In this document: positions 33,501 through 57,684 of the stretch, piece by piece | Layout: every line of letters begins with the position of its first letter | Numbering within the stretch: the first letter of the stretch is position 1 | NCBI RefSeq assembly: GCF_052324685.1 | Contig: NC_135226.1 | Coordinates: 16,765,384-16,829,383, forward strand | Length of the DNA: 64,000 nucleotides | Origin: Brachyhypopomus gauderio | Taxonomy: Eukaryota; Chordata; Actinopteri; Gymnotiformes; Hypopomidae | Reading direction: 5' to 3' | Translations under genes and position numbers: made by a program | The notes under the pieces: generated by a model | Told to the model about the DNA's origin: nothing | Seen by the model: only the letters and a program-made list of their open reading frames with translations | Databases searched by the model: none

Positions 33501-33856
33501 AGTGAAGTATTTTCTCGAGGTGGGCTTATCTAGGAGGAGATACATCCAATCATTTTTAGCTTTAACTCTAAAGTTTTTACCTAAAATGTGCAAAATGAAA
33601 ATGAAGGAATAACCCCAGTAGCCAGTCACTGCAGAGAACTGCAGCTTTACGGAACCTGCATAAAGTCCCCAATCACACACCCATTGTGTTCGGCGACCGG
33701 CGAGAGAAGGATGACACGTCCGATAGTCCCGTTTCAAAGGGAACTCACACACACCTTATCCCAGGACATCCACTCATTGACCCGCGTGTCCAAAGTAGGG
33801 TCTCCGGTGTTCCCGGGACAGTCGGAGTTCGCGTTAAGGTCCTCATTTGACCACAT
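24581..33856 (-). CDS. pgm2l1: Phosphoglucomutase 2-like 1 (glucose-1,6-bisphosphate synthase), complete
   Basis: Cytosolic alpha-D-phosphohexomutase that in mammals makes glucose 1,6-bisphosphate from 1,3-bisphosphoglycerate and glucose 1-phosphate. Fourteen exons, all GT-AG: 33755-33856, 31562-31729, 31016-31122, 29842-29926, 29539-29622, 28593-28786, 28303-28492, 27771-27868, 27480-27657, 27118-27211, 26075-26204, 25409-25598, 25182-25315 and 24581-24683. They sum to 1,857 bp (618 aa plus stop), close to human PGM2L1 from memory. Key parts are the catalytic phosphoserine loop [13 protein letters not shown] (exon 5), the metal loop DPDADRL (exon 8), the sugar loop [11 protein letters not shown] and FEESIG (exons 9-11), and the phosphate loop [12 protein letters not shown] (exon 13). 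Phrases such as [10 protein letters not shown] and LEEEL...EEFLEP fit PGM2L1 better than PGM2. Phases agree at every junction. No break was found. Confidence 0.95.
27030..27043 (+). promoter_or_regulatory. CTCF-like motif in pgm2l1 intron 10
   Basis: tcactagagggcgc matches 13 of 14 positions of the CTCF core. It lies 74 bp downstream of the pgm2l1 exon 10 donor. Occupancy cannot be judged from sequence. Confidence 0.3.
30240..30815 (+). mobile_element. Tc1-like transposon relic in pgm2l1 intron 3-4
   Basis: Ends in 'gtgtcccaatacatttgtcc' then atatagtg, the terminal sequence of a common fish Tc1/mariner group. Upstream is 'caagcacctagtcatgcagc' and 'tttgtgaaagaatg', matching the 5' coding part of such transposases, followed by later fragments. 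It is internally deleted and decayed; the left terminus was not located with confidence. Confidence 0.7.
31233..31438. mobile_element. Short hAT-type element in pgm2l1 intron 2
   Basis: 206 bp with inverted ends cagtggtggttctaga / tctagaaccactactg. Eight-bp flanks aataaggc and gataaggc agree at seven positions, as expected for an aged hAT target duplication. No coding part. Confidence 0.8.
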
Positions 33857-35019
33857 ACTATCCAGATAGCCAGCGAGCTAGCTACACTGAATACACACTA
33901 AAAATCGCTCTGATCGCCGCACGTTGACTTGTATATTAGCCTATCCAAACCAAACTACTCCGGTGATACAATATAGGTTCGGTCGTTTAAAACTAGACAT
34001 GAAACCATACCTATCTGTAGTTATCGCTGCCTAACAAACTTAGGGACGCGGGCTAGTTATCACGAGAACGCTACCCGCTGCACAGCAGCGTGAGATTTTG
34101 CAGAGATATCGCGATAGTTCCGAGGCGTTTACTAGAAAGACCCAAGACCGTCTCACGCGTCTTGGGTCTTTATACGGAGGTTTGATTGGATACTGTAAAT
34201 GTAAATTATCCTGTATGAATGTGAACTGTGAACTGGTTTTAACCTCCTTCTCTTTCCCTGCAGATGGTGCAAGCACCCACAGGGCTGAAGTTCATAGTGG
34301 CAGGCAAGCGTGAGATTTAAGACCTCACTGTAATGTCAAAAGTAAAATGCATTGTATTACAAACCAGCATAAGTATGGATTTCAGTTCACTACACAATCT
34401 CCCATGTTTGGTAATTGAGAAACACTGGAAGTGACACAGAAGGAAAAAAAAAACATGTATCATATTAGGTTTTCTTTTTAAAGAAGGATGTTTAAATGCA
34501 GTTAATATTTATTAATAATGCCTTCAGTTGTTTGAATAACTATTTGACAATACGCTCAGATATAATAATAGTTCTAGGCATTGATTTGATAAACAGTAGT
34601 AATGTTTTAATGCACAATAAATTTTGTTTAATTATGTAGGACCTGTTAAACCAGTCCAATAGTAATAGCCCCCTCATAACACGAAGAACCAGCTGATGTT
34701 TACACTCAGAGACCAATACACAACAAGTGAAACAGAACTCCTTTATTACAATTATAACTGTAAAAAAAATTTTAAGTTACGTATAAAATGTCTGTCCGGC
34801 TGTGTATCGGTTTTTGCACCAGAACGTTTCTCTAGGCTTGTAGAAGCACTGTTTTTAAAAATCATCCTTAAACATAAATCACTTATTACCCATATGAGTA
34901 GAAAGCAGAAACAAGCGATGGTCTGTAATGAATGCTCTGCTCTAGCCACTGTAGAGCCCACATTTGTTTTCCCTTGGAACTTTATACTTTATTACTGCTC
35001 TATCATGTCATTATACTAG
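33857..35019. other. pgm2l1 upstream region
   Basis: The first ~400 bp upstream of the pgm2l1 start are richer in CpG (33900-34150) and probably hold its TATA-less promoter; no single site stands out. They also contain a 13-bp perfect hairpin (34136-34171). The rest is AT-rich with no recognised gene. Confidence 0.4.
34136..34171. repeat. Perfect 13-bp inverted repeat with 10-nt loop
   Basis: aaagacccaagac (34136-34148) and gtcttgggtcttt (34159-34171) are exact reverse complements separated by 10 nt. It sits about 300 bp upstream of the pgm2l1 start codon in a locally CpG-rich stretch. Confidence 0.85.
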
Positions 35020-35020
35020 A

Positions 35021-35085
35021 CATTTACATTTATGGCATTTAGCAGACGCTCTTATCCAGAGCGACTTACAAAGTGCTTTGCATCT
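35021..35085 (-). mobile_element. SINE/LINE tail fragment
   Basis: The conserved fish repeat tail 'gcagacgctcttatccagag' then cgacttaca is present. It matches the tail of the SINE at 40950-41147. The head is missing. Confidence 0.65.
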
Positions 35086-35108
35086 GATCACAGAATTCAT
35101 CCTAAGTA

Positions 35109-36732
35109 AAAAAAAAAAAAAAAAAAAGTAAAATTCATTTATATAGGACTTTTCACAGGCACAAGCCACAAAGTGCTTTACAACGGAAAATAAAATAAAA
35201 TAAAATAAAATAAATAAAAAACACAAAAACACACACTATAAACCAGAAATAAAATACAGTGCACAAGGTCAACGGCTGCAAATTCCACCACTAACTAAAC
35301 GCCTGCGTAAAAAGGAAAGTCTTTAGCTGTTTTTTAAAAGTATCCACAGAGTCAGCTGACCTTAAATGTGGAGGAAGTGTGTTCCACAGTTTTGGAGCAA
35401 CCACCTTAAATGCTCGGTCTCCACGAGTCTTTAGATGTGAGCATGGCACAGACAGTAAACTCAGGTTGTTTGACCTGAGTGATCGCGATGAAGTGTAGGG
35501 GTGGAGCAGGTCAGCGACATACACAGGAGCTGTGTTGTGTAGTGCTCTGTATGTTAAAGTTAAAATCTTGAACTGGATTCTGAATTCTACAGGAAGCCAG
35601 TGTAAGGATTTTAAAATGGGTGTTATGTGAGACCGTCTGCTTGACTTGGTCAGTAACCTCGCTGCAGCGTTTTGAATTATCTGTAAACGTCCACAAGCTG
35701 ATACACTGAGAGATGAAAACAAGGCATTACAGTAGTCTATGCGAGATGAAAAAACGCATCTCTGGATCTGCTGTTGAAACCATAGATCTCAGTTTACTGA
35801 TATTTCTCTAGTGGAAGAAACAGGATCTTGACAGCTGTTTAACATGAGAATCAAATGCTAAAGACTGATCGAAAATAACTCCCAGATTTCGGAGGCTAGA
35901 GTGGATAGCAGAGGAAAGAAGCCCAAGATTTTGCTTAATCGTTTGACTAAGACTTTCGGGAGCAATGCTCAATACCTCAGTCTTGTTGTCATTTAGCTGT
36001 AGGAAGTTATTTGAGGTCCATTCTCTGATTGATTGAAGACAATCTAATAGCCTAGACAAACTATGAACCTCACTTGGTTTAAAAGAGAAATAAAGCTTAA
36101 TATCATCAGCAAATAAATGATAGGAAATATTAAAACTATTTAAAATCTGCCCCAAAGGTAACATGTACAAAGAAAACAACAAAGGCCCTAAAACTGAACC
36201 CTGTGGAACCCCACAGGTTAATGGGGTTGCCTCAGACCTGTAATCTCCCATCGTAACTGAGAAACTTCTCCCAGTGAGATAAGAAATAAACCAATCAAGT
36301 GCTGTTCCAGATATGCCCACCCAGTCACGTAACCTATTTATCAGTATTTCATGATCAATGGTATCAAACGCAGAACTGAGATCCAGCAGCACCAACACAG
36401 AGCAGTGAGACCCTCAGGAGAGCAGTCTCTGTAGAATGCCTCTTCTGAAACCCAGATTGTAAAGAGTCGTAGCAATTGTGATTTTCTAAAACTGTAATCA
36501 GTTGGATTGCCACCACCTTCTCTAAAATTTTGGATAAGAAAGGAAGCTTAGATATAGGCCTATAGGTCTTAAGCACAGCCGGGTCTAAATTTGATTTCTT
36601 TAAAAGAGGCTGAACAGTGGTGTGTTTAAAATAAGATGGAAAGCAACCTGTTAACAGTGAGGAATTTACAATGGCCAATATAGCAGTACGGATAGTACGG
36701 ATAGGCCAGAATTCAAGATACCCTTGAGTCAT
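35109..36732 (-). pseudogene. L2-like LINE, 5' truncated, dead reverse transcriptase
   Basis: On the minus strand, reverse transcriptase blocks appear in order: 'YRPISKLPFLSKILEKVV' (about 36540), '[16 protein letters not shown]' (about 36370), '[19 protein letters not shown]' (about 36200), the catalytic '[10 protein letters not shown]' (about 36090), then the thumb and C-terminal region ending at 35291. A T-rich/TTTTA-repeat tail and poly(A/T) run to about 35109. The frame is broken by a small deletion near 36400, an in-frame stop near 35810 and a frameshift near 35730. The endonuclease half is absent. Confidence 0.88.
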
Positions 36733-38649
36733 TAGACATTATCTTTACAGAATAACATACCTGAATGCTTTTAAGGGTGTTATTAATCAATAAAAATTGA
36801 CATAATATTTAGATGTTCTAAAATGTCTTTAAAAATGAATTTTGAGGGACAAAATAATATACATCCAGCTTACAAATGAACTACAAGCAATGAAGTGCAT
36901 AATTGACAAAAAGAAAATAAAAATGTGTCCACATGAAAGGGGTTTAAGATTTGATGGCCTATATGTATTACACCTTCTTAATACTTTTACTTAATACATT
37001 TAAGCTTAGTATTTATTTCAAGCAATAAAGAGTAGGTAATGCTCTCAGGACCTAGGCAGGCAGTAATGAAAACAAGCTAATGATGCACAATGGCTTATTT
37101 TAAAGAAAATGAAAATAACTGGTCAAACTTTAATAATTGTATCAGCAAACCAATAAATATGTCATGATAAGTATAGGCTATTTATTCTATTGTCACTGCA
37201 CTTATATTTCTTTATTTTGTTTCATACACTACATGCATTTGTGGTACATACAGCTCACCATGGTAAACAAAATACATTTTTGTTTTATAATAAAGCTGCC
37301 TGTATAATCATTTAAGAGAACATGGCACCATAATTCATACAGATGCAAGCATATCAGAAAATGACCACTTGAATTTTCCAGAATAGGTCTGCTGTGGTTC
37401 ATGTTTGACATCATCTCAGAAATAATGTCATACATATTGAAAATAGGTAGCTTTCTTGTACCAGATCTGCATCATATTGTATTCACTCTGTATTCATAAT
37501 ATCTGAATTTCAGAAACTTTTGGGATTCACTTTTAGATCTCAGTTGCCCAGCAAACTCTAAATCTATTTTGTCAGTAGGTTTGTCAGCCTTACTTAGCAA
37601 GTCTACATGGTATAGCCAGAAATCATTCTAAATCACTTTATTTATATCATTATATCACTTTATAAACCTACTGCTAATAAATCATGATAGAAGATCATTG
37701 CCAGCATATTTCACATTATGAAACCCAGATAAAACAGTTACTTGTCTTGTTTATGTATCAAAATAAGAAAAACTGATTAGTGTCCCTGTGATGGAGACCA
37801 GCTCTTAAATTAGTGAAACCCAGTGTCACGGTGCACCAGTCCCAGCCTAAGAGGGACACGCCCATTCCTACCGACACACCCACTCCTTCTCAGTCACTGT
37901 CTATCATCCCCTCATTATTAAGTTATTACTTTGTCCTGTTGCTCATTTCTGTTCCATCTCCTCTGTCACTATTAAGACCCACAGGTCCTGCCATCTTTGA
38001 TGCGCACAGCATGCTGAGTGGTCAAAGACATCAGTCCAAGTTCCACGGTCTCTAAGGCGACAGACAAGCTTTCGCCCCTCACTCCCTCATCACCGCCATT
38101 ACATGCTGGAGTTCCTTTTTGACACAGTCTAGAAAAAAGGAATTCAAGGACAGGTCTCTTCTTAGACAGAGACACTGTTAAAGCAGAGGCAATGGATTAA
38201 TCAAAATCTCATGTCATCTTTTACACCAATATCTTACACAGCAAAATATATCTCAAGATAAAAAAGATTATATGTCGTAGTAATGTAGAAATGAGTCCAG
38301 CTCTTCAAAATTAAAAAAAATACAGTATTATTATTTTAATCAAATTCATAACTGTCCCTGAAAATACAGCCCATCTTGAGCTATGACTTTTCTTGGAGAT
38401 GTTATATCTGAGGGATGTTACATCGCAGATGTTACATTGGTTGTTCGTGGATACGTATAACTGAAATACAGAAATACAATGCACAAGAGTCAAGTGCTCA
38501 CGAAGTCAGGTTCATTTCAAATGTCCAGTGTGCCCAAGAGGGACCTCCATAGTAACTATCCTGTATACAACCACTTTGGTGATTTCTGCTAATCCCTTCA
38601 AAGGCATAAAAGATGCCAGTAGTCCCTCTCCAGTGTATGCTCTACATTT
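36733..38649. other. Gene-free stretch between pgm2l1 and abcg4
   Basis: AT-rich. It probably includes the abcg4 3' UTR immediately left of 38650. A more GC-rich block at about 37824-38121 beginning tgtcacggtgcaccag resembles an LTR start, but I found no target duplication and leave it uncalled. Confidence 0.4.
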
Positions 38650-52856
<14,207 letters not shown>

Positions 52857-53359
52857 GAGATCGGGGGGTCCGTTGGTGTTCTGAGACAGGATGAGAGGTG
52901 AGCACATGTAAATTCACTGCGACAATTAGCAGGAAGGCTGTTTTATTACTCTGTGGACCTGCACGTTGTATAGACCACCCAAGTCATCTAGTAATTCTAC
53001 TGTGGATCTCTTAACAGTTTTAACCAACCTTGGTGCAAAGTCTTCTAACATTAGAGGCTATGACCATACTAGGTTTCATAAACAAATGTATTTTGATCAA
53101 ATACTCTATTACAATAAATATCTTATTATACAAACATTAATAGTACAGGTGAAATGAATACTAATACTCTTTTCTCTATAGTGAAAAGTTTACTCAAACT
53201 ATAAAAAATATTAATATAAATCTCTAATGAACAATGTTCTGCTTTTTTAAACAGTTTTTCAACTCTAAAATGATCACAATTCATGAGCAGTTGGCATCGG
53301 AAACGTTGCACAGACTACTTCATAATAAGCACTACGAAATTGATATAATAAGCACTAAG

Positions 53360-54060
53360 AAGTTGATATAATTAGACCAATACTGAAAACTGGTTTAGAT
53401 TCTAGTGACCTAAACAAAATTATTTCAAATTTAACAGTGATTTCCAGAATACCTGAGAAGGCAATTGCAGCCCAATTACAAACGTACATTGATAACAATA
53501 ATCTTTTGAACAATTTCAGTCTGGCTTTTGTTCCAAACACAGTAATGAAACAACAGCCTTTGATAAAATTCAGTATTCAGTACAGTATTACACTATACAG
53601 TATTACCTCTACTGAACTACCCATCTCAGACTGATCGATTCATTAGTATTAGACTCTATGGCACTCTATATCAGCAGTTTGCTTCCTATCTTGCAAACAG
53701 AACAATTTGTACACATCCAGAATTATCAGTCAGAAAGTTTCCCATTTCTTGTTCCACAGGGTTCAATCTTAGAGCCACTATTACTCATCATTTATCTTCT
53801 CATTCTCAGCAATATGTTTCAGCACTACACATGCTTTAAATCTACTGACCTTGTTATGCCTTTGCTAATTCAATTGCAGTAGCTTCCTGTGTCATAGTGG
53901 ATTAATTATTTTAAAATATTAATAACATGTAAAACTCTTCAGAACTTTCCCCCTGACTATCTCATTGATCTCACAACCCACAATCCCTCCTGCTCTTTGC
54001 AGACTTGGGGCTGTTTGAGCCTAGTATTCATTTGGGCTAATAATCCATTCCATCTGCATA
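53360..54060 (+). pseudogene. Decayed LINE reverse transcriptase
   Basis: The + strand shows 'RPILKTGLDSSDLNKIISNL', 'ISRIPEKAIAAQLQTYIDNN' and 'VPQGSILEPLLLIIYL', then 'KTLQNFPPDYLIDLTT', the order of an L2-type reverse transcriptase and its C-terminal region. Much of the middle, including the catalytic FADD block, is missing, with frameshifts throughout. An old copy upstream of abcg4. Confidence 0.7.
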
Positions 54061-54772
54061 ATGCTCTTCTTTAAAATTTGTTGCACTGGGGAATAAGTAT
54101 CAAGGGAATCTCTTAGCTGCAAAGAGCTGTACAGTTGGGCAGAGGGGTTACCATCGGACAAGGTTTATTTTGAGCATACAGATAGCACATGCGGAGCGAC
54201 GAAATACAGGTAGTTATAAAATTAAATCAGCTTATGTTTTACAAATTAATATCAAAAGTCTATACGTGAAAATGTTGCCATGTCAAATAATGAAGCAATG
54301 ATCTGAACTTTTTATAAGCACACTGTATATGTGCCTGCAGTGGATATGTTTCAAAAGACAATATATATAATATACTAAGACATAATTTTACAGACTAATT
54401 TTTACAAAAAAACATGGGGACAGAAATGCATTGTATAAGGAGATTTAAAACCATTTGAGCTTCGTTCAGTGTCAAGAGAGGAAACTCTGGTTCACTTGAG
54501 CATCATAAAGCCGTGCTGTCAGGCATGAACTTGTAGAGCCCAGAGTGCCATCCCTAGAATAAAACAAAAATAGAAATAGCAGTGTTTTTCCTTACCATTA
54601 TGATAGAGTTGGCAACGGTAGTATTGTTGACTGAGAAGGCAGTCATAAGACATGCCATTCCTTGTGTGTGTGATTGAGTAAAATAATCCTATGTAGCTCG
54701 CCACTTCCAAGACAGCGCGTGCATCTGCTTGATCCCTATAGTGGCGTCTTCTAGTTGCAATTACTCCATAAC

Positions 54773-54833
54773 CTGCTCGCGACGGGTCCGCGCCGTTTAC
54801 ACGCGAACAGTTTGTGTTTATATCTTGACGTCA
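54773..54833 (-). promoter_or_regulatory. Candidate abcg4 promoter and non-coding first exon
   Basis: On the minus strand a perfect CRE palindrome TGACGTCA (54826-54833) is followed after 2 bp by GATATAAAC (TATA-like), then a CpG-dense ~40 bp containing GGACCCGTCGCGAGCAG with a donor-like CAG/GTTATG at 54773/54772. A transcript starting about 30 bp after the TATA word would contain no ATG before this donor, so splicing to 52880 would make ATG 52856 the first start codon. This is inference. Confidence 0.35.
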
Positions 54834-55554
54834 CTGACATTACCGCCAGCCGCCGGCGTTTTGATGAACATGACCATTAGAGCTTACCGGCAAAAAGACA
54901 CCTGGGGATAAGGCTTTAGACTATGTTGCTGAACACAGTTTGACATTTGAAACGTAACACACCTGTGCACTGATTTAAACTGCTAGATGGTGCGAGATTT
55001 CAACGCGAATTTTTAAACTTAATTATTTTGACAATGTGAAATTATTGGAATACGTGTACGAGCAAATCTGCACAGATGCATAGGTATTAAGTATTTAATG
55101 TTGTTAGATATTTAACCTGTACCATGCTAGCGATTTGCAATTTGCATCTTCTAAAGGTATTAAGGAGAGTAATATATCTCTCGTTTGTCAACCACTCATT
55201 TGTCCAACAGTGGGGTTTAATAACGGATAACCAAACATACACCAGAATACTTGCTCCCCCTTGTGGATTTTTGTCCCTGGATATAATCGAGTAATAACTT
55301 ACCTACTCCCCTCTTCCCCCAAATGATTTCTCTCACACTCTCTCTCCTTCTCTCAATTTAGGTGAGGATGAGGTTAAAACGCTTCCTCACCAGCTCTGAG
55401 GCCTTCAGAGGGCGCTTATGGGAAGCGGCTGGTCGCACGGGCTTGTGTGTTCATATCTTGCTATATTTATGTTTTGCTAACAAAGCCCCCTACATGTTAA
55501 ATTATCCAGGAGTTTGAATTGCAGTAACTTGCAGACATGAGTACTGAGACGCAT

Positions 55555-55847
55555 TGTCACGGGCGAGTAATGATGCAGTAGACGAGTATCCATTAACATG
55601 CAGGTTTTATTAGCTGAACGTATAGCGCGCATGTAGCGCTCAGCAAACATACATAAGCGGACTCAACATTGAATGAGCTCACAAAGACGAGATATATGCT
55701 AGACACATAACAAGCCCCGCGTGTGACACATTAAGATGACGAGACGAGTGAACGCATAAATACACACACGACCACATACACAGGAACTACATATAAGGAG
55801 ACAAACAGACAAAGCATGCACAAGCCCGAAGGGAGGGGGCTGCAACA
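55555..55847 (-). mobile_element. Solo LTR (TGTCACG-related)
   Basis: 293-bp block ending CCGTGACA on the minus strand and beginning TGTTGCAGCC. Its first 60 bp ('CCCTCCCTTCGGGC', 'TGCTTTGTCTG') follow the same order as the LTR at 8678-9017. Flanks do not give a clear target duplication, so boundaries are approximate. Confidence 0.6.
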
Positions 55848-57684
55848 TGAGGTGATGCAGTTATTGATAAAGTGTGCAGGGATGAATGGAGCGCCAGAAG
55901 GGATAATTATAAGCTCAAAATATTAAAATAAAAAAAATGAATGCATGTAATCAGCTTTACAGGCCATCATCTCTAGAGCAAAAGAAAAAAAATGCAAGAA
56001 CTGATTGAGCTGCTAAAACACTGCAGCCATTGTTATACAGACCTCTTTCCACATTCCTGGCCTCACTACACACCAGCCTTTTCTTTATACAGTGAAACAT
56101 TATGACCTTAACAGCTAACTTCTTTTCCCACTTTTTCTGTGGTATTTCAGATCACTGAGCTAGTTTCCTGCCTAGAATATATTGCTGATATTTATTGATA
56201 TATAAATACATAAAGCAGGTTTTTTTGTGCAGAAGTGTATCAGTATTGCTGTGGTCTCCTCCTACACACCACACCTTTCCATCTGAGTTGTAATATTGTA
56301 TAAATGGGCACCCCAGCTAGGGTAGCCTAAAAAATGAGGTTGAAATTGCTCATAATGTAATAAAGTGATATTGAAATGCATCACCGATCAACATATTTGC
56401 TTTGTGCAAAAACATGTATATTATGTATTTTTGCAAGCTGAATCCAAATATATTTTCAGAATTGAATTTCTCCACCAATACAATTTTTTGTTCCAGTATC
56501 CTTATGCCAGCAGTACCAGGATCTGCTCTATGCTGCTCCCTATGGCTTATCATTGTATTTTTTCATTACATATTGTTTTCTGCTATTTATTTTAATAATT
56601 CTGGCCTTTTATATTTGTTTTCTTCTCTTTATGTTATGTCTATAAATTATCTAAAGCACTCCGAGTTGCATGTATGAAAGGTGTTCTACAAATAAAGATT
56701 ATTATAATTATTATTCAGGTGGGACACTGATGATACAGGGATGAAATCAAGACTTACTGCCGAGTGCCTTGTGGGTAATTACTTGTGTGGGTCTTCACAT
56801 TATCTGAATTCCAACACATCAACAAGAAAAAACCTGTTGGGTTCTGAGGCTGGGACAGAGGATCAAAGATTCATTCAGTATAAAATATTTTGTGCTCTCA
56901 TTTACCATACTCCTATATTACATATAACAACACACCATACACACAAAGAGAACTGAAAGCGTTGAAAGAATCACTACAAACGGATGCAAAAACTTTATTT
57001 AAACCCTTTTCTGAAGAACAGCCACATATTATTAAAAAATGCTTATAATTGGCCTGGTCAAATGTCTCCATACCTTATTTACTGTAGGTTTTCAGAGTTG
57101 GTTTTAAAACTTGTTTGTTTTAAACAAGAGAATCCAGGACTAAAAGTCCAGCAAAACATGTTATTTGTATGCATTGTTTATTTTCCTTTGTCCTTTAAAG
57201 CCATAGAAATAGCACAATTTACAACACACTAATAAGGCCCACACCAAAATTGTCTGAGGCTGGGCAAGAATTTAAAGCAAAAATAAGGAGACCTTGTATG
57301 CAGAAAGTAAAAAAAAATACTATTTACTGTAGCTGTAGGGTATACTAACTGAATATAAAAGAAAAAAGTATGCATATGTTTAAACAGTATTCAATGTTCA
57401 CCATTTTAGGCTATTAAACCTCTGTGAGGAATAACGCAAAACCGCCTCATTTTATCATCAAAAGAATGTCAAATTGAGATTTATTGAAACTGAATCTTTA
57501 TATATAAAAAATGGATGCAAAACATGAAATTGGACCTATGTATAAACATAAAGCACAAATAACATGAAGATCTCATCACAACAGATGACAAACTTCTGAA
57601 ATATACATGCTTGAATAACCTGCTTTATTCCTTCAGCCTCAGTGTGTTGACATCCCAACCGTGCAGGTAGGTCCACATTCCAGA
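55848..57684. other. Gene-free stretch left of spcs2
   Basis: Apart from the LINE tail at 56660-56716 no gene is seen. The right-hand part should include the spcs2 3' UTR (minus strand), immediately left of 57685. Confidence 0.5.
56660..56716 (+). mobile_element. LINE 3' tail fragment
   Basis: 'gaaaggtgttctacaaataaag' followed by an 'attatta' run is a typical fish LINE terminus. Coding part absent. Confidence 0.55.

Noticed and set aside
37824-38121. Possible solo LTR starting tgtcacggtgcacc
   Set aside because: No matching 3' end with target duplication could be found.
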